Positions 1 to 11,318 of a stretch of DNA of 64,000 nucleotides are shown piece after piece. This stretch comes from Sabellastarte sp. h YS-2021 (Eukaryota; Annelida; Polychaeta; Sabellida; Sabellidae): NCBI GenBank assembly GCA_964017235.1, contig OZ024929.1:17605464-17669463 (forward strand), given 5' to 3'. Numbering within the stretch: position 1 is the first letter of the stretch; every line of letters starts with the position of its first letter. The translations under genes and the position numbers were made by a program. The notes beneath the pieces were generated by a model. The model searched no databases. It saw only the letters and a list, made by a program, of their open reading frames with translations, and was not told the DNA's origin.

Positions 1-443
1 AAAATGGCGATATTGAAATACGTGTTTAGATCTCGATATCGGGAGTCCAGTTCTAAAACAATAAATATCGGCAATATCGATAAACAATTTACCCACTAAT
101 ATCAATATTGTTGTAAACTGTAATTTCATATTTGTGTTTTTAACAGACTAATACTTTCATTTCTGTTTAATTTAAATTGATTCAATCACCAACAAAAAAC
201 AGCAAAATAAGGGGAATAACTAATTCTGATCCAATCACTGGTCATTGAAATAGGTTATTAATTGATCTGGAAAATTTGGGGGTTATTCCCAAAGCAAACA
301 TCCAGTACAGTTACAGTGGTTGGGTTCTCTCATCACCTTTTAGACATAGGATTTTTCACTTTGCACTACATTCGGAAACAGGAGTCCTAACCAAAGTCTT
401 CAAAAGCTAAAATGAATAAATGAGACCTGGACTTCAATGAATA
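1..443. other. 3' flank of glycosyltransferase gene, no gene seen
   Basis: AT-rich sequence downstream of the stop codon of the minus-strand glycosyltransferase gene. It should hold the 3' UTR. A possible minus-strand ATTAAA lies near 167-172, but no clear AATAAA signal is visible on that strand. No coding region is recognised. Confidence 0.5.
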
Positions 444-1131
444 CTACCTCAGATCATCCCCCACGATAGGATTCTTACCGCTGGCTAAGTTCATGGGTGC
501 TTGCGGAGCATCTCTCTGCACGTGACCCGCCGATACAAATCCCTTCTGAACCTTCTCTTCAAATAATTTATTCTCCACGTCTTCGTCAAATTTGTTGAAA
601 GCGCCGTAGAGGGAATGGAAATGCAAGACTGCTGATGCCTCGTTTCCAAACCAGCTTAGAATTTCTGAACTTGTGGCTCCCTCTGAACTTGCCGGCGTGA
701 ACACTTTAGCCTTATCGGTGGGTTTCTTCTTATTTTCTTCTGCCCTTACCATGTAGCCCACTTTTGATTTGCTGCTGATAAGATAAGGTTCTGTTTGGGA
801 TTGTTTGATGGCATTCGGGACTTTCGGGTGCTGCAGGAAGTAATGTTCTCGGTAATCCGGGAACTGGGCATGTAATTTACGCAACATTGCAAGGCAAAGG
901 ATGTTGCACTCTTTGACCTTCCCCTTGTGAAAGCAGTGGAATTTAGGCAGAATGACGGTCCTCTTAAGAATCTGCCCGATGGCAAAGGCACTTCGCAAGG
1001 CAAGCATCTCATAACGGGCAGTTTCACCACCGGTTCCCAAGACAAGTGGGTTGTCGTAGACAAGGTACTTGTGGTTAACGTCCGAGAAATAGCCGTCTTT
1101 CTCATAAACCCACATGCCCATTTCTTTGAAT
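444..1131 (-). CDS. Glycosyltransferase gene, last coding exon (C-terminal domain)
   Basis: Final exon of the glycosyltransferase gene on the minus strand. The acceptor is TTTTATCAG at 1132-1140 and the exon starts at 1131 with one base that completes an Arg codon begun in the previous exon (AG|A). This continues the end of the Nucleotid_trans domain (…RFKE.GMW…) and then runs 225 more codons to a TAG at 444-446. After the GT77-like domain comes a separate segment with the order GTGGETARYEMLALRSA – AIGQILKRTVILP, which resembles the glycine-rich/NRTLVLP start of GDP-fucose O-fucosyltransferase-like Rossmann folds. The segment is too short to be a full enzyme of that class, so this is a resemblance only. 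The tail is hydrophilic. Exon and phase are well supported; the function of the C-terminal part is unknown. Confidence 0.85.
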
Positions 1132-1182
1132 CTGATAAAATACAGAACACCAGACTAGGTTATGACAATTTTCCAAGATTAA

Positions 1183-2246
1183 CTAGACTAAGGATGCATC
1201 TGTGGCCAGATGCAAGATGTATCCACCGGCAAAGGCAAAAGTACCTATTACTCAGCTATGCCACGAGCTAGAGGTCTGAAATTTTACTATGTTATAGCTG
1301 ACCCAAAAGTAGGTGAATAACATATTTGCACAAAATTCTCTAAATGCAATAGTTTTCAAGTTACAAGTGATTTTACTCATGATGCAAGTTAGTGTTATTT
1401 TAACAAAGTGCTCTAAATGCAATACTTTTCAAGTTATAATTGATTTAGTGCATGATTTCATTAATTTTAATGCATTAAAATTATATAAAAAATTCATAAC
1501 AAAACTTTAGCATGTGAAAGCTCTCCAAAATGTAGGTGAATGAGTTATTTGACAAATACTGGCTATCTGCAATACTTTTAGAGATAATAGGCATTTACTC
1601 ATTTTGAGTAGGTGAGTAATTACCTACGGGTCTGGAACTTTACCATGTGAAAGCTCTCCCAAAAGTAGATAAATGAGTTATTTGAGAAAAATTGGCTATC
1701 CGCAATACTTTTAGAGATAATTCGCATTTACTCATTTTGAGTAGGTCAATAATTAGCTAGGGGTCTGAAACTTCACCAAGTAAAAGCTCTCCCAAAAGTA
1801 GGTGAATGAGTTATTTGAGAAAAATTGGCTATCTGCAATACTTTTAGAGATAATTCGCATTTACTCATTTTGAGTAGGTGAGTAATTAGCTATGGTTCTG
1901 AAACTTCACCATGTGAAAGCTCTCCCAAAAGTAGGTGAATGAGTTATTTGAGAAAAATTGGCTATCTGCAATACTTTTAGAGATAATTCGCATTTACTCA
2001 TTTTGAGTAGGTAAGTAATTAACAAGCAATATTCCACATTTTAGACATTTTTGTCTACCACAGGCCTAATTTAGACATAAAGCCTACCAAAAAGATAGGG
2101 TGGCAAGTCCTCCACCATATCAAGCCACCTGCCAAATTTAAAAGAAATCTGGAAAGAAATGTGGACTGTAGGTCGCTAACAAGAAATCTCTGTGGACGCA
2201 GACGACGATGAATCCATAGTATCCCCGTTTCGCGCCGGAGATACAA
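1183..2246 (-). mobile_element. Helitron-like non-autonomous element V (in intron)
   Basis: Read on the minus strand, the element begins TTGTATCTCC with a hairpin (imperfect GTATCCCCG/CGGAGATAC around 2219-2244). It ends with the 18-base hairpin gcatctgtggccagatgc (1196-1213), then 9 nt, then CTAG at 1183-1186. The flanks are A and T, as expected for Helitron insertion without target duplication; removing it joins …agattaa to ttaaaata…. Inside are about two units of the 155-bp satellite, about four units of the 133-bp satellite, and a terminal module shared with element W at 22491-25502. No Rep/helicase gene is present. It lies in the last intron of the glycosyltransferase gene, ending 51 bp upstream of the last exon. 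Confidence 0.75.
1515..2020. repeat. 133-bp satellite (Sat1), about 4 units
   Basis: Tandem units with the recurring text ctcccaaaagtaggtgaatgag and actcattttgagtagg. It is the same satellite as the large array at 12860-18185 and the array at 22816-23830, here at low copy number inside element V. Confidence 0.9.
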
Positions 2247-3499
2247 TTAAAATAGCCCACTGGATTTCAATATCAAAACTAATAATGTCAGTTTTCAATA
2301 TCACTGCAAATAACTCACTAAACTATTTCAAAATTTTGTTGAAATTATAACCAATTCATAATTATATAGAACATTAATATGTATATAAAAAACAATTTTC
2401 AGATACTTCATGAAATTGATAGCTTTCAAAGCAATATTTGTTACAATACAGATAATTTTTACAAATCAAAGTACCTCAACACGACTTTTTTTTGGTAAAT
2501 TATGAATCAGTAGCTGTCAGATACTGCATTTTACAATGTTCCAATTTTTGGACAATGTTCAGATACTGGCACATCAGTGATATCACAGTTCATGTTTACA
2601 CGTGAGTTATTGCTCGTGTATGCACTTAAAAACCTTTGTTGTGGCATTTACTAAATGAAACACCCAGTTTTTTGTAACTGGTTCTAAAGTTTGCATTCAA
2701 CCAGAACACTTTTTAATGCATTAAAAATTATTTCAAAAATTCATAAAAAAAATGATTAAGAAAGATCAAGGCCTGATACTCTCACAAGGGAATCTACTTG
2801 TGGCCTAGTACATATATGCAAGATAAAAGAGAAATCCCTGCAATAGTCAATGAGAAAATTGTGATAAAGTGTTGAACTTTTCACACTTTGGGTGGGGGGT
2901 ACCCACTTGAGATGGCTCTGGGGATCAAACGAATTAACGGATCTGCATCCTTTGAACAAGTCTTCATCCTCAATAGATAAGGTATCTTTTAAAAGAAACA
3001 GCATTTCTCTGGGCCTTGTAGTTAGGAGTTGTTCACGTAGACATGGACTCCCACACCACAGAGTGAAGCCATAATGTCAGCTGACTGACAAGTTAGCCAA
3101 CATAAAAATGGTTTATACACTTGCAAAGGTCATGGAGTTATGAGAAAAAATATAATAAAATTGATGTAAAGCATATCATTTTGTATGAATATCAATATTA
3201 AATCATTTTTAGTGCCATTTTCACCAAAAGCATTTATTTCTAATAAAACAAAAGAGTAAACTGTGACTTTCACTTTTTTCAATATTGTTGTGAGAAATTT
3301 GCCTTCTAAGTATTTTTTCATATAGTTTTAGTTAAGTTTGAGCCACAGAAAATGTTAACCTGCTCCTATGCTCAACAACTAGTAGGTACATTGTTTGGCT
3401 GTGTAGACATCAATATTGAATGTAAAAATGTTTCAATATCAATTGATATCTGTAAATATCAATTGATATCTGTAAATATCAATTGATATCTGTATTGTA
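2247..3499. other. Intron sequence, no gene seen
   Basis: AT-rich part of the last glycosyltransferase intron. It ends in a short tandem of a 20-bp unit (tatcaattgatatctgtaaa, three copies, about 3437-3495) that abuts the LINE fragment. No recognisable gene. Confidence 0.5.
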
Positions 3500-4750
3500 T
3501 CTTCTCTCTCCGAAGCAGATAATCAAAAAGTAATACTTATGGGTTTTCTAGATTTATCAGCTGCATTTGACACTGTTGATCACTGTATGTTGCTGCACCG
3601 ACTTGAGAAAATGTTCCGAATTGAAGACAAAGCTTTAGACTGGTTTAGAACGTATTTAACAGGAAGAACTCAATCAGTAGTTGTTGATGACTGTGAATCT
3701 CACAAAAAGGTTCTAGAATGCTGTGTGCCTCAGGGATCAGGTCTTGGGCCTGATCTCTACTGCAAATATACATTACCTCTTGGTGTCATCATCAGAACGT
3801 TTCACATACTTTTCCACATGTATGCTGATGACACACAGCTTTACAAATCAATCGACCCAAGCAATTTTGAAAACCAAAAACAAACTGCAGAACAACTCCA
3901 ATTGTGTACATCTGAAATAAGCAACTGGATGTCTAATAACCGGCTCAAGCTAAATGATGAAAAGACAGAGTTCTTAATTGCTGGCACTGGAAAACAGCGC
4001 TCCAAAGTCATTATTGATTCATTAAATGTGGTTGGTATTGACATAAAGCCAAGCACAAGTGTCAGAAACCTTGGTGTAATCATTGACCAAGACCTATCAC
4101 TCAGGCAACAAGTAAATGCCATATGCAGATCCTGTTATGGTCACCTTAGGTCCATCATTCAAATAAGACCTTACCTGACTAAGTCTGCTGCACACACAAT
4201 AGTACAGTCACTCATATCTTCCAGATTGGACTATTGCAACTCTCTCCTAGCTGAACTCCCACAATATCTTATCCAGAAGTTGCAGAAAGTACAAAATTGG
4301 GCTGCCAGGATAGTTTTGAATGTCAAGAAACATGATTCTATATCGGTTCACCTGCATCAGCTCCACTGGTTGCCTGTTAGGTTTCGGATCAAATTTAAAA
4401 TAAATCTACTAGTATATAAGAGTTTGAATCGACAGGCACCATCATATTTGACATCAATGCTTAACTACCAGCAACATCAACGCACCACAAGATTGGCAAG
4501 AAAATCATACATGCTACAAGAAAAAAGATCAAAACTTGTCTCTATGGGCGACCGTGCCTTCAGTGTTGTAGCACCAAAGTATTGGAATGAACTGCCAGAT
4601 GATATCAGGAACATTGAACTTCCATTGGACATCTTCAAAAAGAAACTAAAAACTCATTATTTTAAAACAGCATATTGTGGAGAAAAAGCGCAATGATTGT
4701 TTTTCTCTTAAGTAGAATTGCGCTATATAAATATGTTGTGTTATGTTATC
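3500..4750 (+). mobile_element. CR1/L2-type LINE fragment, 5'-truncated
   Basis: 5'-truncated non-LTR retrotransposon lying antisense to the host gene in its last intron. The open frame runs from about 3500 to the stop at 4694-4696. It has the RT palm block LDLSAAFDTVDH, the PQGS block (one neighbouring Pro/Leu position is degenerate), the catalytic YADD at about 3821-3832, the DEKTEFL block, and the typical C-terminal HWLPV and FKKKLKTHYF motifs. The endonuclease and the N-terminal RT half are missing. The 3' UTR ends in gcgctatataaat, a tail seen in the other LINEs here. No target duplication was found. Confidence 0.85.
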
Positions 4751-5023
4751 TGGAGCATAATATTGTCCACTAAAGAGTCAGAATCCTTGATTCCGAAAAA
4801 AAGTTTTGTGCTAGTATATCCCCAACCTCTAACAGGAAGGGAAGTTTATCAAAACAAAGCATGACAATCCTGTCTTTAAACGACTTACCTGCTATCAATA
4901 ACCCATGCTGAAAATTCCATTTATAGTTATGCTTACACACTCAACAAAACTCGGATTACTATTATTACCAATACAAAGTTACTGCCTAATTATTTTGTGA
5001 GATTAGAGCTTGTTGCTACGTAC
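4751..5023. other. Remainder of intron between exons 4 and 5
   Basis: Intron sequence upstream (gene sense: downstream) of the strong donor AG|GTACGT at 5018-5025 on the minus strand. Nothing else recognised. Confidence 0.5.
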
Positions 5024-5114
5024 CTATACTCTTTAGCAACCATGCTAACTATCCAGTTATTGTGTACCACCACTACACCTTTCCATGGGATTTCTTCGGG
5101 AAAAGAAATTTCAC
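5024..5114 (-). CDS. Glycosyltransferase gene, fourth visible coding exon
   Basis: A 91-bp exon with acceptor CTTGAAG before 5114 and donor AG|GTACGT after 5024. It starts in phase 1, completing a Gly codon begun in the 5599-5686 exon, and ends two bases into an Arg codon completed by the last exon. It encodes 29 full codons with the family signature VVVHNNWIVS, the C-terminal HNNW-type motif of Nucleotid_trans glycosyltransferases. The flanking phases match exactly on both sides, which strongly supports the splice sites. Confidence 0.85.
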
Positions 5115-5598
5115 CTTCAAGAGAAAAGTTATTCAAATCACCGCAAAAATTAGAGATGCAATTAAAGTATTGAATTTTTGATGTTCTTCGTTTAAGTTGC
5201 ATTGACAGGGAATTTCAATGTATTGATATTTAATATATATTTGATATGATTAGCCATCTCAGTTTTCCGTAATTTTACGGAATATTGAAAAGACAGTGTG
5301 TAATGCAATGGATCTTGGTGTGCAAAAAATGCAATTACAGATTGAGATTTTGCACTTGTTTTTTTACTAAATATTAATTCAGACAAAACATTTAAGGTAA
5401 ACATTTAAGGTAAACTTCACAAGACAAATCATCTTTCACACTGCTAAAATACAATTCTTGTACTAGTAATCCCAAATGGGTGAACCCTAAATTTATAGTA
5501 TAGATCCTGTTTTTGCCAATTTAAGACATCCCATGACTTACAACGCTTGCTGCTACATTGTTAAACTTTAACATTGTTAATTTTTTGTAATATCTTAC
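5115..5598. other. Intron between visible exons 3 and 4
   Basis: A 484-bp AT-rich intron on the minus strand with a GTAAGA donor and CTTGAAG acceptor. No other feature seen. Confidence 0.6.
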
Positions 5599-5686
5599 CA
5601 TTCTTCCAAAATACACTGCCACTCATAAATTTGTCAGAACTCAGGAGGAATACTTCCAGCTTCACACCATTGCTACCTTGTTTGAC
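5599..5686 (-). CDS. Glycosyltransferase gene, third visible coding exon
   Basis: An 88-bp exon with acceptor TACGTTCAG before 5686 and a strong donor AATG|GTAAGA after 5599. It starts in phase 0, matching the phase-0 end of the 8034-8149 exon. It encodes 29 codons plus the first base of a Gly codon. The peptide (GVKLEVFLLSSDKFMSG…FW) fits the stretch of the Nucleotid_trans fold between the DQ-containing helix and the HNNW motif, where related proteins have a …V.LL….F.NG..YF segment. Confidence 0.8.
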
Positions 5687-5949
5687 CTGAACGTAAAAAA
5701 CAGTAGGAATCATTGTAAATTTTAAGGATGTATTTCTATAAAAACATAACTTTGAGATTTTCAATCAACCAAGGCAATGTTTACAGGTCTTCCTCTCACC
5801 ATTATATACAGGTTATATTTATCCTTGTATTGGCATTGTAAATTGGGGCTGCCTGTCTTTGCATAAAAGATGAAAATAGTACATTAGATCTGGGTCATAA
5901 TTTTAAGCTGGGGGAAGGGACCACCCCTAACTCAGTCGTCCTTGAACAT

Positions 5950-6320
5950 GGTCTGGCTATGGATTTCAGTGTCCGTATCAAAAATGTGTAGATTGGGAGG
6001 TCATCAATGCAAAACCGTTCCGATGTTAGGATTTCGCATTTTAATACACTCCCAATCAAAGGAAGTGAAACTCTTTAAACCAAAACATGGACATTTCTTG
6101 TCAAAGAAATTGCAATAAAAGTCCCTAAATGCTCAAATGTATGGGATAAAACTTAGCAATAACTTCAGATATGTGGTTTGTTTCCAATATTTTAAATTTC
6201 CCTTAAATTACACGTGTTGACAAGTGAGATGGAGGTTACAGTGTCATAACTTATTTACAAAAACATGGCAGTTCTGTCCGACAAAATAGTTATTAAAGTC
6301 TGCAATGCACAACAATATGG
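5950..6320 (+). repeat. Dispersed repeat, copy A (left part)
   Basis: Same text as 10620-10935 in the same orientation, including aaaaatgtgta…gggaggtc and acgtgttgacaagtgaga. A related right-hand part (gctctcaataccgagacacc, near 7631) matches about 11055-11095. So a longer family copy here seems to have been split by the array and MITE in between. Confidence 0.55.
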
Positions 6321-6339
6321 AACAAGAGGGTCAAAGATT

Positions 6340-7285
6340 CCCCAAAAGGCGGGTTGCGCAGGCAGCAATAAGGTTAGCGACTGCTGTAATTACATTTAGA
6401 AAAAAAGGAAAGAAATGTTAGGTCACCCAGTTAAGGTGAATGTGTTAGACGTGCTAAGAAATGTAAAACTTGTAATCTAGGTTACATAATTGTATCTATG
6501 CTATAAAGGGGAAAAACAAAAGGACAGAATTACACCAATTTCGAAAGCAACTTAGCTATGATGGTGATATATCTCCTGTCAAGTTTGAATTCGATTGGAC
6601 AAAGCGTTTTTAAGTTAGAGTCCGGAAACGGAAATGTTGACGGACAAACAAACGGACAGAATTACACCAATTTCGAAAGGAACCTAGCTATGATGGTGAC
6701 CTATCTCCCTTTCAAGTTTGAATGTGATTGGACACAGCATTTTTGAGTTAGAGTCCAGAAACAGAAATGTTGACGGACAGACAAATGAACAAAAAAACAG
6801 ACAAACGAACAGACAGAATTACACCAATTTAGAAAGGAACCTAGCTATGATGGTGATCTATCTCCCTGTCAAGTTTGAATTCGATTGGACACAGCGTTTT
6901 CAAGTTAGAGTCCGGAAACAGAAATGTTGATGGACACACAAATGGACAAAAAACAGACAAACGAACAGACGGAATGACACCAATTTCGAAAGGAACCTTG
7001 CTGTGACGGTGTTCTATCTCCCTGTCAAGTTTGAATTCGATTGGACAAACCGTTTTCGAGTAAGAGCTGGATACGGAAATTTTGACGGACAGACAAACGG
7101 ACAGAATTACACCAATTTCGAAAGGAACCTAGCTGTGATGGTGATCTATGTCCCTGTCAAGTTTGAATTCGATTGGACACAGCGTTTTCAAGTTAGAGTC
7201 CGGAAACAAAATGTGGATGGACAGACGGATGTTGGACACATCAATCTAATAGGCTGGTGGTTACATGCAACCCGCCTAAAAAAGC
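6340..7285. repeat. Tandem-array element with inverted ends
   Basis: Four to five units of roughly 135-160 bp (caatttcgaaaggaacctagctatgatggtg… caagtttgaattcgattggac…) with gacaaacggacag runs. They are bounded by inverted ggcgggttgc (about 6347) and gcaacccgcc (about 7267). This is a non-autonomous repeat element with a tandem core; the small open frames in it are repeated peptides and not genes. Confidence 0.6.
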
Positions 7286-7288
7286 TTA

Positions 7289-7572
7289 GTGTACGTACAC
7301 ATGTATGCGGCTCATGACATCCGACCGCCGATTTGCAACGGCAAATTTTTCCCTTCTTCTCATTTATGTTTGGTTGTTTACAGGTATCCGACTCCGATTT
7401 GCAACATCTGACGCCTGATTTGCGATGGCGATTTTTTCGGTCTGGGAGGGAAAAAATTGGATGACAAGTGAATTTAGATGTATGTTTACAAAATATTGAG
7501 AAGGTTGGGGAAAAATTTGCCGTCGCAAATCAGCCGTCAGATGTCATGAGCTGCATACATGTGTACGTACAC
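7289..7572. mobile_element. MITE with long inverted repeats and TTA target duplication
   Basis: A 284-bp element with about 65-bp near-identical terminal inverted repeats that start gtgtacgtacacatgtatgc (7289 inward, and the complement ending at 7572). TTA flanks both sides (7286-7288 and 7573-7575), as in PIF/Harbinger-type MITEs. Internal sub-repeats (gatttgc…) make most of the element self-complementary. It lies in the intron between visible exons 2 and 3. Confidence 0.85.
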
Positions 7573-8033
7573 TTATTCCTTTTTCAGATTGACGGCTTTT
7601 ATCTTCAGTTGAGGGTTTCTGTAAAATGCTCTCAATACCGAGACACCGGGGTTACCAACCGATCCCTATCTATGACTAATCTTTTGGTTTCTATGGCGCA
7701 CCCTGTATACTTTTATGTAAAAACAAACCTAGCCATTTTGTCCCAAAATAAGAGAAAATGTGGCTATGAAGTGTGGGTCTGGGCTTACTGCTGAGAGCTC
7801 TTTATCAACTGTAGCGGTATGTTGTCTGCTTGCAAGGCCTATCTTTTCAATTGGATGACCAATCATTTCACTCTGAGATAATCATCTGTTCAACAGAATC
7901 AGTCGTAGTAGCACTGAGAGTTTAAAACTGCCCAGGTATTTCAATTGGTCACGCCAGTATAAACTGCCTACTAATAGTAGGTATTTCAATTAGTCACGCC
8001 AGTGTATAGTACAAACAATAATGCAAAGGAAAC

Positions 8034-8149
8034 CTGCTCTATGGCTTTGTTGAGTTGGATCTGGTCATCCAACTTCTTATGGAACGCCATCCAAGCCATG
8101 TACTTGTAAACCTCCAGACTGGCTCGACTGGGCCGGATGTAGAGAAAAC
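8034..8149 (-). CDS. Glycosyltransferase gene, second visible coding exon
   Basis: A 116-bp exon with acceptor TGTCCATAG before 8149 and donor GAGCAG|GTTTCC after 8034. It starts with two bases that complete the Gly codon opened by the previous exon and ends in phase 0 after 38 codons. It encodes FLYIRPSRASLEVYKYM…, then the DDQIQLNKAI helix. These are the classic FxYxRP and DQ..xN..I motifs of the Nucleotid_trans family. The hydrophobic stretch just upstream on the same frame is the intron's polypyrimidine tract, not a membrane segment. Confidence 0.9.
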
Positions 8150-8624
8150 CTATGGACAGCAGTAGTAGGATAAACACAAAGATGAAAAATAGCATCAGAG
8201 ATGCCCGTACCCCACAGCCTGGGAAAATAGTTTTCAACAACATGAGATATAGAAGTAGTGAAACAGTCAATGATCTGGATACTTTCAGACCAGTGTCAGT
8301 TATATAAAGCTCCAAATAATGTTTAAGTAGAGAAAATAATGTCTAGGAGACAGAAAATGTATGTAAAGATAAAGTATTAAAATAAAACAAGACAATCCAA
8401 TAGCAAGATGACAGCATTAATCAGTAAACTAAATATTATGAAGCTGTACAATTTTTAATTGGAAAATAGCTGTCATTGCAAATAGGACAACTATGTAAAA
8501 GTGCATATAAGAATCAGTTACAGCAATCCATATATCTTTGTCATAAGAGAAAGATGTCTCAAATATGGTAGGTGAACATTCTTTGGCAGAGCCAAAGTTA
8601 AAGGTCACACAATGACGCACACCT

Positions 8625-9385
8625 ACACCCCATAACCAATGTCCCTACCAAGTGTCAACCTTCTACACCTTACCGAATCTAAGAAATAGCCCAGACAAGA
8701 TTTTCAAACTCATGGTCACTATGACAAAGTCAAATGTCAAATCAAGATCACACTGTGACATTGCACACCTACAACTACTGTCCCTACTAAGTATTAACTT
8801 CCTGCACCTTACGGTTTCTGAGACAAGATTTTAGCCAGAGCCATTTTTAGCCAAGCCCAGACAAGATTTTATAGGTCAAGATCACTAAAGCAAGGTCAAA
8901 TGCCAACTCAAGGTCAAACCATGACGTTGCACACCTACAACCTCAAACCAATGTCCCTACCAAGTATCAACTTTCTACACATTATGTTTTCCAAGATATA
9001 GCCCGGACAAGATTTTATAGGTCAAGGTCACTACGGCAAGGTCAAAGGTCAAATCAAGGTCAAACCATGATGTTGCACATCTACAACCCCGAACCAATGT
9101 CCCTACAAAGTATCAACTTCCTATACCTTACGGTTTCCGAGATATAGCCCAGACAAGATTTTAAAGGTCAAGGTCACTACGGCAATGTCAAAGGTCAAAT
9201 TAAGGTTAAACCATGACCTTGAACACCTACTCCCTTAACCAATGTCCCTTCCAAGTATCAACTTTCTACACCTTATGGTTTCTGAGATATAGCCCGGACA
9301 AACTTTTTCCCGCCACCCATCCGGACACCAAGGGTGAAACCAATATCCCGACAGCCCTTAAGGGCTTTGGGGTAAAAATGTTATA
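8625..9385. repeat. Tandem array of about 145-bp units with hairpin end
   Basis: Four to five units repeating ccaatgtccctaccaagtatcaac…gagatatagcccggacaagattttataggtcaaggtcac. The right end has the palindrome agcccttaagggct (about 9352) after gaaaccaatatcccgac, resembling the hairpin ends of the other repeat elements here. It lies in the intron between visible exons 1 and 2. No gene. Confidence 0.65.
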
Positions 9386-9680
9386 GAAGTGGACACAATT
9401 TTTTCCTGAGTAAAAGTAAGTTTTTTAAAAGTAAAAATGTAGCATTTTGTGGGTTTGCTACTGGTATTGTGAAAAACACAAATGCACACATAGATCAGCT
9501 ATTATTTAAAAACAAAAATTCTTTGTGAGAAATTTTAACACATTTTCAAAGAGGGAACTGATATTTACTTCTATTGATAAATCGATGATGTTTCGACTAC
9601 TAAAAGTTCTACTACAACTGACAAGATCTCCCAAGAATCAATTCTAAACAAAGGAATTCAAAACTGTAAACTCAATTCAC

Positions 9681-10352
9681 CTGCATTGTAATTGATTTTG
9701 TTTTCCCCAAGCAACAAATCATTGAGGATTGCCATATCACACCAAGGCTCATCACATTTGATTTGGTTAAACGGGTTATCGAAGAAATGCATATCCACAT
9801 CAGTATGCAGGACTGTATAACCAAGTTCTAAGGCATCTAGGATCATGAAAGTGCGGTAGTTCATCTTCCGTAGGAAATCCTTGGAATAATAGACAGAGTC
9901 GTAGTGGGCATCTGGGTCTTGCTGGTAAATATGACAAGGTAGATCCCTCTTTTCCAGTTCAAGGCATGCCATCTTATCTACTGATAAGAAGAGGAAATTG
10001 GCGATGCCTTGTTTTTTCAAGGAGGCCTCGTAAAAGTTCAGACCGATATCCAAGGTACCAAAATCCACCATGACAAGAAGAATTGTTTTTTCTTTAGAAG
10101 CATGTTGGGCCAGTACTTTAGCATAATGTGTTTTATTGATTCCATGGATGTCGCAAGGGTTTGTATAGCCCGTGTAATATTCTACTGGCTTTCCATGCTT
10201 GCAAGCCCCAAGATCAAAAGCGAGGGCTTTGTGGCTAAACTTGTGCGAACTGTATGCAATGTCCACATCACTTTTCATACTTGAAATGATCAAGTAAAGA
10301 ATGAAAAGCAGGCAGAGGAGCAGCACCAGCTTTCTGCAAGAAAGCCCTGAAC
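9681..10352 (-). CDS. GT77-like type II membrane glycosyltransferase, first visible coding exon
   Basis: A 672-bp exon of a Nucleotid_trans-family (GT77-like) glycosyltransferase. Such enzymes transfer a sugar from a nucleotide donor in the Golgi lumen; the sugar and acceptor cannot be read from sequence. A clear acceptor (a long pyrimidine tract ending TTTTTGCAG) precedes 10352 and the donor GCAG|GTGAAT follows 9681. The peptide opens with a signal-anchor (residues about 8-25, KLVLLLCLLFILYLIISS), then a lumenal domain with ILLVMVDFGT near 105-115, and the metal-binding DVD in HTDVDMHFFDNP near 184-186. The exon joins 8034-8149 in frame (N-A-G|F-L-Y). The start codon must lie in an upstream exon that I could not identify. 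Together the five exons give about 550 residues. Confidence 0.88.
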
Positions 10353-10619
10353 CTGCAAAAAGGACAAAATAAAAAAGGAGAAGATCTTGGTTAACCCAAA
10401 AATTAATCTCTGGAGCTAAAGGATTCAAAATAAATAAACATAAAATGACCCGAATTGATGATGCCTTGTAACAGGCCTCACAACTCATGTTTTTACAGCT
10501 TCCATCTTTGTGTCAATCTATTCACTGATGAAAGAAACATTTCAACTATAGGTTTGCTTGTGAAGAACGTGTTGAATGAGCTGCCTGTTGACATTTAATC
10601 TTGACATGTGCCACCTAGG
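10353..10619. other. Upstream intron of glycosyltransferase gene
   Basis: Minus-strand sequence just upstream of the acceptor at 10353-10361. An ATG at 10488 is in frame with the exon, but the splice-acceptor signal between them makes it more likely intronic. Confidence 0.45.
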
Positions 10620-11098
10620 GATGGGTCGGTACCAAAAATGTGTACATCGGGAGGTCGCCAAAGCAAAACTGTACTGATTCCAGTACTCTGCATTTTAGTA
10701 AACCCAACCAAACATGATGTTTCGTCTTCATGACATCACAAAAAGTCCCTATATGCACAAAATGTGAGATACACATGTAAAATTTCTTCAGATTTCTGGT
10801 TTATTCCCAATATTTTAAGTTTTGTTTTAATTATACGTGTTGACAAGTGAGATTGGGGTTTTAAAGAGTATTAACTGAAACATGGCAGTTCTGCTCAAAG
10901 TTATCACTACAAAATTCTGCACATCCATGAAAATACGGGACAAAAGCTTATAATTTCTTTCGATTTGGGGTATATTTTGGGTACACTGACTTCCATTATA
11001 TGTGTTGAAAAGCAAAGTGGCACTTGTAAAACCTTTTCGCGGTATTTCATTAAAATACTCTCGATAATGAGACACCAGGCCTACCGATCTATCCATAG
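10620..11098 (+). repeat. Dispersed repeat, copy B
   Basis: Second copy of the repeat at 5950-6320 (gggaggtcgccaaagcaaaactgt…; acgtgttgacaagtgagatt). Its right part is similar to about 7620-7680, but this copy is not interrupted. Confidence 0.55.
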
Positions 11099-11318
11099 TA
11101 CCACATCTCTTTCATTCTTTAGGTCAAAACTTAAATCTTACCTGTTCACCAAAGCTAATCCCGTTTAGTTTCTATTCGTTCTTGATGTGCCTCTGGTTAC
11201 TGACCCTTTCCAGGTCCCCAGATATCGGACTTCTTTGGATTCACACTTGTGGATTGGTTGTACCTTAGAAGTTGTACTCTGCAGAGATCCAGTGCTATAA
11301 AAGTCACATTAGACTTAG
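11099..11318 (+). mobile_element. LINE 3'-end fragment
   Basis: Encodes the last RT-ORF residues SFFRSKLKSYLFTKANPV and a stop at about 11166. A 3' UTR follows, ending agtgctataaaagtcacattagactta, like the tail of the LINE at 27808-28920 (gcgctataaaagtccacattag…). It is an extreme 5' truncation of a CR1/L2-type LINE. Confidence 0.75.

Noticed and set aside
6558-7317. Frames encoding repeated KFEFDWTQRF peptides
   Set aside because: Translation of a tandem array; irregular unit length changes the frame between units.
7468-7794. 108-codon frame spanning the MITE end
   Set aside because: Crosses the MITE boundary and target duplication; no motif.
8150-8218. Apparent transmembrane segment before the FLYIRP motif
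   Set aside because: It is the polypyrimidine tract of the intron; the acceptor at 8150-8151 joins exactly to the upstream exon in frame.
10353-10488. ATG at 10488 as start of the glycosyltransferase
   Set aside because: A long pyrimidine tract and TTTGCAG acceptor lie between it and the signal-anchor, so the stretch is more likely intron; not fully excluded.
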